64,000 nt of DNA, taken from contig NZ_JAEACF010000002.1 in assembly GCF_016401385.1 (NCBI RefSeq), forward strand, positions 124,001 to 188,000, written 5' to 3'. This document shows positions 26,392 to 36,136 of the stretch, piece by piece. A program made the translations under genes and the position numbers. Each line of letters starts with the position of its first letter. The first letter of the stretch is position 1. Under the pieces are notes generated by a model. The model ran no database searches, was not told the origin of the DNA, and worked only from the letters and a program-made list of their open reading frames with translations. The stretch is from Fictibacillus halophilus (GTDB lineage Bacteria; Bacillota; Bacilli; Bacillales; Fictibacillaceae).

Positions 26392-26406
26392 TGAAAATGA
26401 TTATCA
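26392..26406. promoter_or_regulatory. Fur box of the siderophore uptake operon
   Basis: TGAAAATGATTATCA matches the 7-1-7 Fur consensus TGATAATnATTATCA at all but one position. It lies 60 nt upstream of the ATPase start, in the only sizable gap before the operon, and predicts iron-dependent repression. Confidence 0.85.
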
Positions 26407-26473
26407 ATCTCGTTCTCATTTTATTGGATATCACGGAGAGTGTCAACGGGAATTTAATTTTTAATATAAAAAA

Positions 26474-26499
26474 ATCAGCCTTTGTATATCAAGGCTGAT
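26474..26499 (-). terminator. Terminator of the L,D-transpeptidase gene
   Basis: Nine-bp stem ATCAGCCTT / AAGGCTGAT with an 8-nt loop and a T-rich tail on the minus strand. Confidence 0.85.
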
Positions 26500-26509
26500 C
26501 TCACATTAT

Positions 26510-27256
26510 TTAGAACATACCTAACGCTTTCTTAGTCGCTGGACCTACTACACCATCAACTGTGAGCTTCTTAGCTTTCTGAAACTTGCGAACAGCTGCA
26601 TCAGTATTGGCTCCAAATACACCATCGATTCCTTTTGTGCTATACCCTAGGTTTGTAAGCCTACGTTGAAGCTCCATGACTTCAGCTCCACGGCTACCCT
26701 TCTTTAGATTAACGACTGAGAATACAGGCACCGTTGAATTGTTTGTTACTTTATATCCATTCGCTGCAGCTAGAGCAGGGAATGATTTACCTGAAGTTGT
26801 TATCACTACAGGTGTATTTACTGAAATTCTTGCGTATAACCACTGCACCTCATTGTTGTACATACGGATACAGCCTGCACTCACATATTTTCCTATGGAA
26901 CTAGCATTATTGTTTCCATGGATGGCATACGTCGTTCCCCATGTTCCTTTTGCGTTTAAGCCTAGCCATCTATTTCCTAATGGATTACGCGGATCTCCAC
27001 CTGGTATGTTACCTGTATAATAAGGCCGATTTGTGATCTTGTTTACAATTTTAAACTTACCCTCTGGTGTATAGGACGGCAGTTTACCAGTAGCCACTTT
27101 AAACACCTTTGATAATTTATTATTCTCAAAATATGCTAGCTGGTTTGTAGATTTATTTATAACGATAAATGATGAAGCGGCAGCCTTTGCTGGTTGAACA
27201 AGTAAGAACATAAAACCAAACATCAGTAATGCAATCAGTACTTTTTTCGTTTTCAT
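26510..27256 (-). CDS. Secreted L,D-transpeptidase with C-terminal peptidoglycan-binding domain
   Basis: A 248-aa exported protein. Signal peptide at residues 1-26 (ending AKAAA). YkuD catalytic domain about 28-152 with His113 in YAIHGNN and the catalytic Cys129 in VSAGCIRMYN. PG_binding_1 domain about 184-246 (RGAEVMELQRRLTNLGYSTK). It likely forms or exchanges 3-3 cross-links in the wall. The domain order (catalytic then binding) is the reverse of the LysM-YkuD form of B. subtilis YkuD. Single gene. Confidence 0.93.
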   Translation of the reverse strand: MKTKKVLIALLMFGFMFLLVQPAKAAASSFIVINKSTNQLAYFENNKLSKVFKVATGKLPSYTPEGKFKIVNKITNRPYYTGNIPGGDPRNPLGNRWLGLNAKGTWGTTYAIHGNNNASSIGKYVSAGCIRMYNNEVQWLYARISVNTPVVITTSGKSFPALAAANGYKVTNNSTVPVFSVVNLKKGSRGAEVMELQRRLTNLGYSTKGIDGVFGANTDAAVRKFQKAKKLTVDGVVGPATKKALGMF

Positions 27257-27433
27257 TCCTTCTCTCCTATTCTTTATTGAAATAACAAATCCTCATATTC
27301 TATGCGAGGGTATAGGAGATGCATTACTACTTTTGTTAAAAATTTAATCAAAAAAACATGAATATTAAGCTTGTACGGTGAATAGACTGGTAGGTTATAT
27401 TTGTCTTATATATTTGAACAGAAAGAAGATGGA

Positions 27434-27970
27434 ATGATGCGTAACGTTTACTTAAAAAATCAATCGAATGTTAATATACGAAGAGTCACCACCGACGATG
27501 CTCAAAACATGATTAACTTTTATAATGTTGTTGGCGGCGAAAGTGATTTTTTATCCTTTGGGGCCGGTGAATTTAAGCTAGACCTTCAGGAATATAAAGA
27601 TTACATCACCGCAACTTCCAAAGAATTGAATTCTATCATGCTGATTGCCGAAATAGATTCAAAGATAATTGGGATCGCAACCATTAACTCACCACAAAAA
27701 GAAAGAACGAAACATGTTGGAACACTTGGTATTGTCGTTTCCGAAAAATACACAGGCATGGGATTGGGAAAAATCTTAATGAATGAACTATTGGAGTGGG
27801 CACGTTTAAATGGCATTACGAAAAAGATCAGTCTTGTAACGAATGAGAACAACTCAAAAGCGATTGAACTATATAAGAAATTGGGTTTTGAGAAGGAAGG
27901 TTTGTTAAAGCACGATAATTTTATTAAAGGAAATTATCATAACACCGTTGTTATGGGGCTGCTTTTATAA
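27434..27970 (+). CDS. GNAT-family N-acetyltransferase
   Basis: About 178 aa, with the acetyl-CoA binding block LGIVVSEKYTGMGLGKILMNELLEWA (given here in part: KYTGMGLGKILM) and the C-terminal NENNSKAIELYKKLGFEKEG. It resembles YkkB/RimJ-like small-molecule acetyltransferases; substrate unknown. The start is uncertain: ATGs at 27434 and 27437, and a TTG at 27401, are all in frame. The AAGAAGATGGA stretch before 27434 is the best ribosome-site candidate. Confidence 0.85.
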   Translation: MMRNVYLKNQSNVNIRRVTTDDAQNMINFYNVVGGESDFLSFGAGEFKLDLQEYKDYITATSKELNSIMLIAEIDSKIIGIATINSPQKERTKHVGTLGIVVSEKYTGMGLGKILMNELLEWARLNGITKKISLVTNENNSKAIELYKKLGFEKEGLLKHDNFIKGNYHNTVVMGLLL

Positions 27971-27998
27971 GCTGTTATTCTTATTTCATTTTGGAACA

Positions 27999-28020
27999 AT
28001 TGAACTGCTGCTCGTTCAAT
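27999..28020 (+). terminator. Terminator of the GNAT gene
   Basis: Seven-bp stem ATTGAAC / GTTCAAT with an 8-nt loop followed by TTTTC, directly upstream of the T-box promoter. Confidence 0.65.
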
Positions 28021-28045
28021 TTTTCAATGTTTTCAGAATTTGTTG

Positions 28046-28074
28046 TTGACTTTACTCTTTTAGGGAGATAAACT
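28046..28074 (+). promoter_or_regulatory. Promoter of the T-box/brnQ unit
   Basis: TTGACT (28046-28051), 17-nt spacer, TAAACT (28069-28074). Transcription would start about 28081, just ahead of the first T-box helix. Confidence 0.5.
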
Positions 28075-28080
28075 TACAAA

Positions 28081-28340
28081 TAATATTAAAGTCAATGACG
28101 AGAAAGAGTAAGATTTGATTACTGTCCCCCAGAGAATCGGCGCTTGGTGAAAGCCGATGTTCAGTGCTTATCCGAAAATCATCTCCGAGATTCAAAGCTG
28201 AAATGTAAGCTTTGACGGGCCGTCCGCCGTTACAAGGGAACACGTATGATTGTACGTTGACTGAGTGCCGCAAGCTTTTAATAAGCTGTGGAATTAGGGT
28301 GGTAACGCGAGCTATAACTCGTCCCTTCTATAGGGGCGGG
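28081..28340 (+). ncRNA. T-box leader controlling brnQ
   Basis: A complete T-box. The AATGACGAGAAAGAGTAAGA opening carries the AGTA motif, GGCCGTCCGCCGTTA belongs to the stem II/III region, AGGGTGGTAACGCG (28296-28309) is the T-box sequence, and the terminator helix (ACTCGTCCC / GGGGCGGGT, 28317-28340) ends in seven T. The bulge TGGT would pair with ACCA at the end of an uncharged tRNA, fitting Ile, Leu or Val. The likely specifier is ATC (Ile) in GAAAATCATC, but register was judged by eye. The last T-box core base pair partner is AAC rather than the usual ACC. Confidence 0.93.
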
Positions 28341-28380
28341 TTTTTTTATGTTTTCAAAACAATTAAAGGAGAGATTACTT

Positions 28381-29715
28381 ATGAGAAAGATGGACACCGT
28401 TTTTATTGGACTTATGTTATTTTCAATGTTTTTTGGAGCAGGAAATCTCATTTTCCCTCCATTCTTAGGGGCAGAAGCAGGATCTTCGTACTGGCTTGCG
28501 ATGGCAGGATTCATACTGACTGGAGTTGGACTTCCTTTTGCCGTATTATTTGCCGTTTCCCTCGTAAAAGGAGGCGTTCAAACGATCGGTAATCGTGTCC
28601 ATCCTGTTTTCAGCACCGTCTTTATGGTCGTTATCTATTTAAGTATCGGACCATTCTTGGCTATTCCGAGAAATGCAAACGTTGCTTATGAGATGGGACT
28701 TAAACCATTCTTGGGCACTGAATCAAACGCTGCACTCATTCTCTTATTATTTACCGTTACATTTTTCGCGCTCGTTTATGCGGTCAGCTTGAATCCATCG
28801 AAAATGGAGAAATATATGGGGCGCTGGATTACTCCAACCTTGCTCTTATCAATGGTTGTGCTTTGTACAGTAGGATTTTTCAAACTTGATGCTCCACTTC
28901 AATCACCATCCGCTACCTACCAATCCGGGGCCTTTTCGAAGGGTTTCATTGAAGGATACAACACAATGGATGCTCTTGCTGCTCTCGCTTTTGGTATCGT
29001 AATTCTTACAGCGATTCAACAAAGAGGCGTTCAAGATCGAAAGCAATTAACAACCTACACACTAAAAGCAGGTCTGATTGCAGGAACATTACTAACACTC
29101 GTTTATGTAAGCTTAGGATTAATCGGCGGTAAGATGGCTGCAACAGGTTCTTTTGAAAATGGAACAGACATCCTTGCAGAAGCTTCCACTCTTTTATTAG
29201 GAGAAAACGGAACAGCTCTACTTGGTTTTATTTTTACATTAGCTTGCTTTACTACAGTTGTGGGCTTAACAACAGCGTGTGGACAATACTTTTCAAAATT
29301 AATGCCAAGTATCAGCTATAAAACAGTTGTCTTACTCGTTACACTAATAAGCTTCACTCTATCAAACCTTGGACTGAACCAGATTCTTAAAGTTTCAGTG
29401 CCGTTTTTAGTCACCGCCTATCCATTAACAATCGTATTGGTTGTACTTACGTTTTTTAACCGCTTCTTCAAAAATCCTAAGAAAGTGTATGGAAGTGCAG
29501 TGCTCTTTACTGGTGTATTTGCCATGATGGACGGTTTGGTTGCATTCGGGTTAGATCTAGGTCCTGTTCAAGTGGTGAAAGATATCCTCCCTCTTTCATC
29601 TATGGGATTACAATGGATTCTTCCAGCTTTGGTGGGTACGGCAGTCGGAATGTTTTTAAGCAGCTTCAGCCGCGTTCATTCTCCATTAGATGAGGTTGAA
29701 GTGAAGGCTTCATAA
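28381..29715 (+). CDS. brnQ: Branched-chain amino acid:cation symporter BrnQ
   Basis: A 444-aa, 12-helix transporter starting at the ATG 7 nt behind AAAGGAGAG; an in-frame ATG at 28348 lies inside the terminator's T-run and is not used. Family hallmarks: MLFSMFFGAGNLIFPPFLG near the N-terminus and LACFTTVVGLTTACGQYF in the middle. It imports isoleucine, leucine and valine with Na+ or H+. The T-box leader means it is expressed when a branched-chain tRNA is uncharged. Confidence 0.95.
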   Translation: MRKMDTVFIGLMLFSMFFGAGNLIFPPFLGAEAGSSYWLAMAGFILTGVGLPFAVLFAVSLVKGGVQTIGNRVHPVFSTVFMVVIYLSIGPFLAIPRNANVAYEMGLKPFLGTESNAALILLLFTVTFFALVYAVSLNPSKMEKYMGRWITPTLLLSMVVLCTVGFFKLDAPLQSPSATYQSGAFSKGFIEGYNTMDALAALAFGIVILTAIQQRGVQDRKQLTTYTLKAGLIAGTLLTLVYVSLGLIGGKMAATGSFENGTDILAEASTLLLGENGTALLGFIFTLACFTTVVGLTTACGQYFSKLMPSISYKTVVLLVTLISFTLSNLGLNQILKVSVPFLVTAYPLTIVLVVLTFFNRFFKNPKKVYGSAVLFTGVFAMMDGLVAFGLDLGPVQVVKDILPLSSMGLQWILPALVGTAVGMFLSSFSRVHSPLDEVEVKAS

Positions 29716-29732
29716 TTCTGCATAACAAAAAA

Positions 29733-29764
29733 AAGGAGCTAATTTACAAAGTGATTAGCTCCTT
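29733..29764. terminator. Bidirectional terminator between brnQ and telA
   Basis: Eleven-bp perfect stem AAGGAGCTAAT / ATTAGCTCCTT with a 10-nt loop, and A/T runs on both sides; it serves brnQ (+) and the telA-like gene (-). Confidence 0.85.
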
Positions 29765-29770
29765 CATTCA

Positions 29771-30943
29771 TTATTCACCTTTAATTTCAAGCAGCTTCTG
29801 TCTTAACCCAATCTCCATCGTTGCCAGCTCTTCTTCTGCAAGACGTCGTTTAACTCGTCCTTCTTCTTGAATACGCAGTGTTTCCTCTAGCGTTGAAAGA
29901 AGATTCTCTTGCGTTTTCTTTAACGTCTCAATATCAATCAAACCGCGTTCGTTTTCTTTTGCGGTTTCGATCGTATTGGTTTTTAGCATCTCAGCATTTT
30001 TTAGTAAAAGTTCATTTGTCGTTTTGGAAACTTGTTTTTGAGCTTCTACCGCATTACGCTGTCTAATCAACGTTAGCGCAATTGCGACTTGGTTCTTCCA
30101 CAACGGAATAGCCGTCATGATGGACGATTGAATTTTTTCTACAAGCGCTTGGTTCGTGTTTTGAATAAGTCGAATTTGTGGTGCACTTTGAATCGTGATC
30201 TCACGACTTAGTTTTAAGTCATGTACCCGTTTATCGAGTCGATCGGCAAACTGGACCATATCATTTACTTCTTGAAACTTCATTTGATCGTTTGTTTGTT
30301 CAGCCACTCTTCTCATCTCAGGAATCGTAACCTGGTTTAGCTCATCTAGCTTTAGTTCTCCCGCCGCTATATATACATTTAACGCTTGAAAGTACTCTTT
30401 ATTGTTTTCGTACAACTTTTCGAGCATGACGATATCAGACATAAGAACATTCTTGCTACCGTCTAGCTTTACAGAGATTCTATCAATCTGTGCTCCCGTT
30501 TTCTGATACTTCGAAAGTACCTCTTGAACAGAACCTGAAATCTTTCCAAACATACGGCCGATCAACGTAGGTTTGTTTGATTTTAATTCTTCAGGATTCA
30601 CATCTTGAAGTTTTTTCATTAGATCCCCAATGATCTCACCGATTTGCCCAGTATCTTTCTTTTTCACATGATCAAGCATCGTGTTCGAAAATGAATGAAG
30701 CTTCGCCTGTGCCGGTGCTCCGTACGTGATCATCGTCTGGTGATTCGTCGGATCGATCTGTTTAGCCAGCTGATACGCTTTTTCTTTATTTTCTTCTGGC
30801 AGAACATCTATTAATCGTACCTGTTTGTTTTCATTCGAAGGCACAGTAGTTTCTTGCTGTTCGCCAAAAGGGTTTGCCAACAAGTCATCCATTAGATTTG
30901 TCGGTTCATCTGAATGGTTAAGGGGTGCATTATTTTCTTTCAT
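29771..30943 (-). CDS. TelA-family toxic anion resistance protein (YaaN-like)
   Basis: A 390-aa, largely helical cytoplasmic protein. The typical TelA blocks are present: [20 protein letters not shown] near residues 125-144, [20 protein letters not shown] and [20 protein letters not shown]. Family members are implicated in tellurite and lantibiotic or antibiotic tolerance, but the biochemical activity is unknown. It overlaps xpaC by 14 nt, the same pair as B. subtilis xpaC-yaaN. Confidence 0.92.
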   Translation of the reverse strand: MKENNAPLNHSDEPTNLMDDLLANPFGEQQETTVPSNENKQVRLIDVLPEENKEKAYQLAKQIDPTNHQTMITYGAPAQAKLHSFSNTMLDHVKKKDTGQIGEIIGDLMKKLQDVNPEELKSNKPTLIGRMFGKISGSVQEVLSKYQKTGAQIDRISVKLDGSKNVLMSDIVMLEKLYENNKEYFQALNVYIAAGELKLDELNQVTIPEMRRVAEQTNDQMKFQEVNDMVQFADRLDKRVHDLKLSREITIQSAPQIRLIQNTNQALVEKIQSSIMTAIPLWKNQVAIALTLIRQRNAVEAQKQVSKTTNELLLKNAEMLKTNTIETAKENERGLIDIETLKKTQENLLSTLEETLRIQEEGRVKRRLAEEELATMEIGLRQKLLEIKGE

Positions 30944-31595
30944 TTATATCGCCTGCCTTTTTTATGGATTGGGAGTCGTTCTGGGATTTAATCGAGTACT
31001 TTGCTACATCGATCTCATAATGTAGGTCATCTATATCATTTGACAATACTTGGTATAAATCCTTTTCGATCTGATCAATCAGTTCATCAAGTGTTCTTTT
31101 CGTTTCTACTAATGATTGCGTTAATTCTTTTGATTTTCTAGGCTGCGAGGATAAAAACATATATTTTTCGGTGAGCTCTACGGCTGAGTCTAAATGAGAA
31201 AAATAGAACTGTTCTGCTTGATAAAAACGTCTTGGTTCTTTTTGGGTTAAACTCTGGATTTTTCTAACTACTCGTACAAGGTCCGCTCTTTGTTTCAAAC
31301 TCGGCAGATCACGCACTGAAAACATTGCCTTCTGTAGTCTATAGATCTTAGGCTTTGCTTCATCTAAGTTTTTTCTAATGTATTTATACTCTCTTCTTGA
31401 TAAGTGATGTTCACTGAGGAATCTCTGCTTTTGAAGAAGTCCTGTTGCTGTGTATGCGGCAGCTCCTCCAGCTACTGCGATTCCTGACGACAAAAGGTAG
31501 GTCTGGTCATATCCAATAATACTTGCCAGCCATACCCCTACTGAAGCTGAGATAGCAACAAACATGCGGATAAAAAAAGCTAAAAATCCGTTCAT
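30930..31595 (-). CDS. xpaC: XpaC-family membrane protein
   Basis: A 221-aa protein with two N-terminal transmembrane helices (about 5-27 and 32-52) and a long helical cytoplasmic part. It resembles B. subtilis XpaC, once described through a 5-bromo-4-chloroindolyl phosphate phenotype. It is co-transcribed with the downstream TelA-like gene and may anchor it at the membrane; that role is inference. Start ATG behind TCAGGAG. Confidence 0.87.
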   Translation of the reverse strand: MNGFLAFFIRMFVAISASVGVWLASIIGYDQTYLLSSGIAVAGGAAAYTATGLLQKQRFLSEHHLSRREYKYIRKNLDEAKPKIYRLQKAMFSVRDLPSLKQRADLVRVVRKIQSLTQKEPRRFYQAEQFYFSHLDSAVELTEKYMFLSSQPRKSKELTQSLVETKRTLDELIDQIEKDLYQVLSNDIDDLHYEIDVAKYSIKSQNDSQSIKKAGDINERK

Positions 31596-31782
31596 TGTAA
31601 TCGACTCCTGACATAAACTCTTTACTATTCATACGGATGTAACGGTTTCTGAGTTTCGTTTAAATAAAAAAAGTTCATCTATATTATGTTTCTATTATTA
31701 CCTTATCGAAACCTTCCTAAAATAACCATGGCATTAAGAAGTAATGTGCTCTAAGACTTGAGGCGTATTATTTTCAATAAAA

Positions 31783-31806
31783 ATAAGGCTGCACCTGCAG
31801 CCTTAT
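31783..31806 (-). terminator. Terminator of the SSS symporter operon
   Basis: Perfect 11-bp stem ATAAGGCTGCA / TGCAGCCTTAT with a 2-nt centre on paper (opening to a 4-nt loop), followed by TTTTATTG on the minus strand. Confidence 0.85.
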
Positions 31807-31813
31807 AAATTTT

Positions 31814-33286
31814 TTATGCTGTTTTTGTTTTACTGCTAGCTACCGCGATAGATTTTGTAAAAAGACTTACTGCTGTTAAAACGATGATATTAAGGATCAT
31901 TGCAATGATGCCTACGTTAAAATCTTGAATCGCCTGTGGCAGGAATGGAAGAAGCGAACCTACAGTTGAACCTGTAATGGTTACATAAGCCACGGTTGCT
32001 ACCCCTGTTGCAATACCGGCAAATGCCCCTTGCTTCGTTACAAAATTATTCTTCATTAAACTAAACACCAATGTTGGAAACAGCTGTGTGACAAGGCTGT
32101 ACCCCATCAGTAATAACGTTACAAGTGTGTTACCCCCTTTAAATGTAAAAAAGACAGCAATCAGTGCTACTACCGGAACAAGATAACGAGCTGTTTTTGA
32201 TACTTGCTGGTCCGTTACTTTTGGATTTAAAACTTGATAAACATTTCTTGCTAAGAGAGTTGCAGCAGCCATTAAGATCATAGACCCTGGAACAAGGGCT
32301 GTAAGAATACCAGCTGCACCGATTACCCCCACTACCCAAGGGTCAAATGTTTCAATTGAAATTCTTAGTAAGGCAAGATCAGCATCAGGTCCCTCTAACC
32401 CTGGAACCTGCAGAATGGCTGCAAATCCAACAAAGAATACAAACAAAAGAACTAATTGATAGACCGGCATGAAGATCGCATTCTTTCTAAAGACCTTTTC
32501 ATTCTGTGCAGAATAAACTGAACCAAATGTATGAGGCCACATATAGAAACCTAATGCTGTTAGAAGGATAGTCGTTGCAAACCAAGATGGACTCATGCCA
32601 GTCTCTGGAAGAGCAAGAAACCCTGGCTTCGCGGCTTCTACTGCTTCAAACATCGGCTGGATACCGCCATAATAATGAATAGGCAGATAGATTCCTAGAA
32701 ATAAGACTACAACAAGTATTAAAATATCCTTTGCCACGGCTGTCCAAGCGGAACCATGTATACCAGAAACCATAACGTACACAGTAACAACCGTTAGACC
32801 GATCCAAATCGCAATAGTAGGCGAGATTGTTCCATATGATGCTTCTGAAACAATAATTCCTAAACCCTTTAGCTGAAGAACGAAATATGGAATCATGGCT
32901 ACTACACCAACTAAAGAAACGAAGATGCCTAGGTAAGGACTCTTGTATTTACTGACAAAAAAATCAGATTGTGATAAGAGATTGTTATCTTTTGCATAAC
33001 GCCAAATCTTTGGAAGCAAGAAGTATGACATAATATATGCTAGACAGCCATAACCGATAATATAGAACGTGGGCCCTCCCTTGCCATATGCCCATCCGCT
33101 TCCGCCAAGAAAAGTAAACGTTGTATAGATTTCTCCTGCCATCAGTAAGAATACAAAGATTGTACCGAAACCTCGACCTCCGACTGTCCACTGCTCAAGG
33201 TCCATATCTTTTCCTTTTTTTGCACGTATTCCTAAATAAATCGACATGATCATGACGGCAAAAATAATGACTAGTGCAGCATTCAT
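31814..33286 (-). CDS. Sodium:solute symporter (SSS family), YhjB-like
   Basis: A 490-aa symporter with about 13 helices. Sodium-symporter signature regions are present, with WTVGGRGFGTIFVFLLMAGE at the N-terminus and AAGILTALVPGSMILMAAAT for the second block. It overlaps the DUF3311 gene by ATGA and is the last gene of an operon with two M20 amidohydrolases, which suggests a substrate such as an N-acyl or N-carbamoyl amino acid or ureide. A paralogous pair is at 48.3-50.0 kb. Confidence 0.92.
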   Translation of the reverse strand: MNAALVIIFAVMIMSIYLGIRAKKGKDMDLEQWTVGGRGFGTIFVFLLMAGEIYTTFTFLGGSGWAYGKGGPTFYIIGYGCLAYIMSYFLLPKIWRYAKDNNLLSQSDFFVSKYKSPYLGIFVSLVGVVAMIPYFVLQLKGLGIIVSEASYGTISPTIAIWIGLTVVTVYVMVSGIHGSAWTAVAKDILILVVVLFLGIYLPIHYYGGIQPMFEAVEAAKPGFLALPETGMSPSWFATTILLTALGFYMWPHTFGSVYSAQNEKVFRKNAIFMPVYQLVLLFVFFVGFAAILQVPGLEGPDADLALLRISIETFDPWVVGVIGAAGILTALVPGSMILMAAATLLARNVYQVLNPKVTDQQVSKTARYLVPVVALIAVFFTFKGGNTLVTLLLMGYSLVTQLFPTLVFSLMKNNFVTKQGAFAGIATGVATVAYVTITGSTVGSLLPFLPQAIQDFNVGIIAMILNIIVLTAVSLFTKSIAVASSKTKTA

Positions 33287-33486
33287 TCTACTTCACTCTC
33301 CTTATTTCTTGGATCAAGCATATAGATGATGATCATAAGAAAGGTAGTAATAACAACCCAAATTACACAATAGGCTAGCAAGAAAGGCATTCCAAAAAGG
33401 TAAGGAGTAACCTTGTTAGCAAAATAAATGCCTATTAATAATCCGGCAAACGGTATTAACGCTAAAAATTTTATAAATGTGTTCAT
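33283..33486 (-). CDS. DUF3311 small membrane subunit, YhjC-like
   Basis: A 67-aa protein with two transmembrane helices joined by a short hydrophilic turn (YFANKVTPYLFGMPFLLAYC), ending in a charged tail. In Bacillus such proteins precede SSS symporters and are thought to be accessory subunits. Here the stop overlaps the start of the symporter gene, so translation is coupled. Confidence 0.87.
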   Translation of the reverse strand: MNTFIKFLALIPFAGLLIGIYFANKVTPYLFGMPFLLAYCVIWVVITTFLMIIIYMLDPRNKESEVE

Positions 33487-33504
33487 TCCTGATCCCTCCC
33501 CAAC

Positions 33505-34689
33505 CTATTGTTTTAATAACTTGAATGCTGCGTGAACAAAAACTCTGACTCCTTTTTCTAAAGCATCTTCATCAATTTCGAAGCGTGCATGGTGATGCGG
33601 ATAGACCGCTTCTTTTTCGGGATTTCCCGCTCCTATATAGAAGAAACAGCCGCCAGCTTTCTGCTGAAATGCCGAGAAGTCTTCACCGCCCATATTTGGT
33701 TTCATTCGGTCGAGCGTTTTTTCTCCATAAACCTCAACGATTGTATCTTCAATAACTTGTGTCACTTGATGATCATTGATAACAGGACGGTAACCGAATT
33801 CATAATCGAAATGATAATCGGCTTCATGTGCCTCAGTTATCCCTTTAACAATACGTTCTATGGTTTTAGGAACGGATTGACGGATTTCTGCATCAAAACT
33901 TCGAACTGTACCTAAAATTTCAACAGATCCTGGAATAACGTTATGTGTTGTACCACCAGTAAACTTTGTAACCGATACGACTAACTGTTCAAGAGGATCT
34001 GTGTTTCTGGAGACGATATGCTGCAAATTCGTAACGATTTGTGAAGCAATCGCTATGGAATCGACCGTTTGATGAGGCAGAGCAGCATGTCCCCCTTTCC
34101 CTTTTACCGTTATATAGAATGTGTCAGGTGAAGCCATCATCGGGCCATACACGACACCTATCTTCCCGATTTTAAGAGGTGCCCATAGATGTGCTCCGAT
34201 AATTGCATCTACCCCATCCATAACACCAGCCTGAACCATTTCTTCTGCTCCACCAGGAAACAGTTCTTCCGCGTGTTGGAAAAACAACCTGATCTCGCCT
34301 TGTAACTCATCTTTACGCTCGGATAATACTTTTGCTGCACCTAGAAGCATAGCCGTATGACCATCATGCCCACATGCATGCATGACTCCCGGGTTCTTTG
34401 AGATATATTCTGTAGTGTTCTCCTCCTGGATCGGCAATGCGTCCATATCTGCACGAATGGCAATCACTTTTCCAGGCTGTTTTCCTTGAATCCTTCCAAC
34501 CACACTCGTCTTTGTCGGGCGGGAAAGTTCGATTCCTCCGAAGGACTCTAATGTTTCGTAGATAAATTGTGATGTGTTTTCTTCCTGAAAAGATAACTCT
34601 GGATTTTCATGTAAGTATCGGCGCCATTGGGTAACTTGTTCTGAAACTGCATCAACTAGAGGATCAAAGGCTTTTGTTGTAACTGACAT
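33505..34689 (-). CDS. M20-family amidohydrolase (N-acyl-amino-acid/hippurate hydrolase type)
   Basis: A 394-aa zinc amidohydrolase. Motifs: ADMDALPIQEENTTEYISK, HACGHDGHTAMLLGAAKVL (metal-binding His/Asp), FFQHAEELFPGGAEEMV, and the dimerisation domain between about 190 and 300. It hydrolyses N-acyl amino acids or similar amides in the cytosol. Start ATG behind GGGAGAG. The adjacent M20 carbamoylase and symporter suggest a scavenging pathway. Confidence 0.92.
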   Translation of the reverse strand: MSVTTKAFDPLVDAVSEQVTQWRRYLHENPELSFQEENTSQFIYETLESFGGIELSRPTKTSVVGRIQGKQPGKVIAIRADMDALPIQEENTTEYISKNPGVMHACGHDGHTAMLLGAAKVLSERKDELQGEIRLFFQHAEELFPGGAEEMVQAGVMDGVDAIIGAHLWAPLKIGKIGVVYGPMMASPDTFYITVKGKGGHAALPHQTVDSIAIASQIVTNLQHIVSRNTDPLEQLVVSVTKFTGGTTHNVIPGSVEILGTVRSFDAEIRQSVPKTIERIVKGITEAHEADYHFDYEFGYRPVINDHQVTQVIEDTIVEVYGEKTLDRMKPNMGGEDFSAFQQKAGGCFFYIGAGNPEKEAVYPHHHARFEIDEDALEKGVRVFVHAAFKLLKQ

Positions 34690-34712
34690 TTTTATCTCTC
34701 CCTTTCACTTGG

Positions 34713-36017
34713 TTATTCGGCTGTCAACGATTCAATTGAAGTCTTTAACACATGAACGGCTTGAACACAGTCTCCTAAACTCGTCCATTCTTTTGGGTTA
34801 TGACTGATTCCATTAAGGCTTCTAACAAAGATCATGCCGGATAGAACGTGCCTGCCTAAAACCATGGCATCATGCCCTGCACCGCTCGGTAAGAGTACGG
34901 GTTTGATTCCATTTGCTTTTACAGCTTCAATCAATCGATGCTGCATTTCTTCTTTTATGGGAACAGGGGCTACATTTAACGTTTGTTCATATTCAACAGA
35001 AACCCCATGCAGCCCACCAATTTCCAATGCTTTCTTTGCTATCTCTTTTGTTAACTGATTCAGAGTCACTTGGTTAATGTCTCTAATATCCACATATAGC
35101 TCCACTTTTGCAGGAATGACATTGATTCCATTGGGATAGACCTGAAGCTTACCTACTGTGGCTACAGAAGTTTTGCTTATACTTTGAGGAATCTGGCTCA
35201 CATGTCCAACAAACTCACTAGCTGCAACAAGCGCATCATTTCTTGCACCCATCGGGGTGTTGCCAGCATGTCCTGCTTTTCCGTGAAAAGATATTTTTAA
35301 CCAGGAGGGACCAGCAATTCCTGTGACAACTCCTACAGGTGCATTCTCTCTTTCAAGTGTGCTTCCTTGTTCAATATGTACTTCAACAAATGCTTTAATC
35401 ATACCTAGATTTCGTTTAGATTCCTTAAACCCTTGAAGCGTAAGTCCATCACCCTCAATAACCTTTTCAAATGAATTCCCCTGTTGATCAACCTTTTGGA
35501 TTTCTTCATCCATATCGAGTTCTCCGCATATTGCACGGCTTCCCCTTAACCCTCCGTTAAACCTAGAACCTTCCTCATCTGAGAAAACAACAATTTCATA
35601 TGGACGTTCAGGTTTAAATCCTGTTACCTTCCAAGCTTCAACTACTTCTAAAGCGGCAAGTACGCCTAGAGGTCCGTCAAAATGTCCGCCGTTCGGGACA
35701 CTATCTACATGCGACCCTGAGATCACAGAAGCAAGCTCTTTATTCTTTCCTTCTAATTTTCCAAAAATATTGCCTGCACCGTCTTCTGTAACCACAAGAC
35801 CTGCGTTTATCATCCAGCTCTTAACCAGTTCTTTCGCTTTTCTTTCCTCTTTGGAGAAACCAATTCGGTATGAACCATTTTGTTCTGTCAATCCAATTTT
35901 AGAGAGCTCTGCCAGGCGGGCACTAAATCTTTCACCTGAGACCCCAGAGTGGTTCATCGTTCGGTCATAGCCTTCCAATAGTTTTGACTGAAATACATTG
36001 TCCGCTCTTTTCAGCAT
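34713..36017 (-). CDS. M20-family Zn-dependent hydrolase (N-carbamoyl-amino-acid/allantoate amidohydrolase type)
   Basis: A 434-aa hydrolase of the hydantoinase/carbamoylase family: VISGSHVDSVPNGGHFDGPL holds zinc ligands, VFSDEEGSRFNGGLRGSRAI the catalytic Glu-Glu pair, VEVHIEQGSTLERE and PSGAGHDAMVLG further ligands. Substrates of this family are N-carbamoyl-L-amino acids, allantoate or ureidoglycine. First gene of the catabolic operon, behind AAGGGGGAATT. Allantoin genes are not seen nearby, so a carbamoyl amino acid is the better guess. Confidence 0.9.
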   Translation of the reverse strand: MLKRADNVFQSKLLEGYDRTMNHSGVSGERFSARLAELSKIGLTEQNGSYRIGFSKEERKAKELVKSWMINAGLVVTEDGAGNIFGKLEGKNKELASVISGSHVDSVPNGGHFDGPLGVLAALEVVEAWKVTGFKPERPYEIVVFSDEEGSRFNGGLRGSRAICGELDMDEEIQKVDQQGNSFEKVIEGDGLTLQGFKESKRNLGMIKAFVEVHIEQGSTLERENAPVGVVTGIAGPSWLKISFHGKAGHAGNTPMGARNDALVAASEFVGHVSQIPQSISKTSVATVGKLQVYPNGINVIPAKVELYVDIRDINQVTLNQLTKEIAKKALEIGGLHGVSVEYEQTLNVAPVPIKEEMQHRLIEAVKANGIKPVLLPSGAGHDAMVLGRHVLSGMIFVRSLNGISHNPKEWTSLGDCVQAVHVLKTSIESLTAE

Positions 36018-36099
36018 GTAATTCCCCCTTTATTTGTGCATCTATCCAATGAGTTATTGAAAAGTATAGAATAATCAGTCAATTTTTAATATGTTAAAA

Positions 36100-36131
36100 A
36101 AGGACAAATAGATCACAATCTATTTGTCCTT
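36100..36131 (-). terminator. Strong terminator of the GAF/PucR regulator gene
   Basis: Perfect 14-bp stem AAGGACAAATAGAT / ATCTATTTGTCCTT with a 4-nt loop, then six T on the minus strand. Confidence 0.92.
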
Positions 36132-36136
36132 AATAG

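Noticed and set aside
28212..28592. 126-aa plus-strand ORF covering the T-box leader
   Set aside because: It reads through the T-box terminator and into brnQ in another frame.
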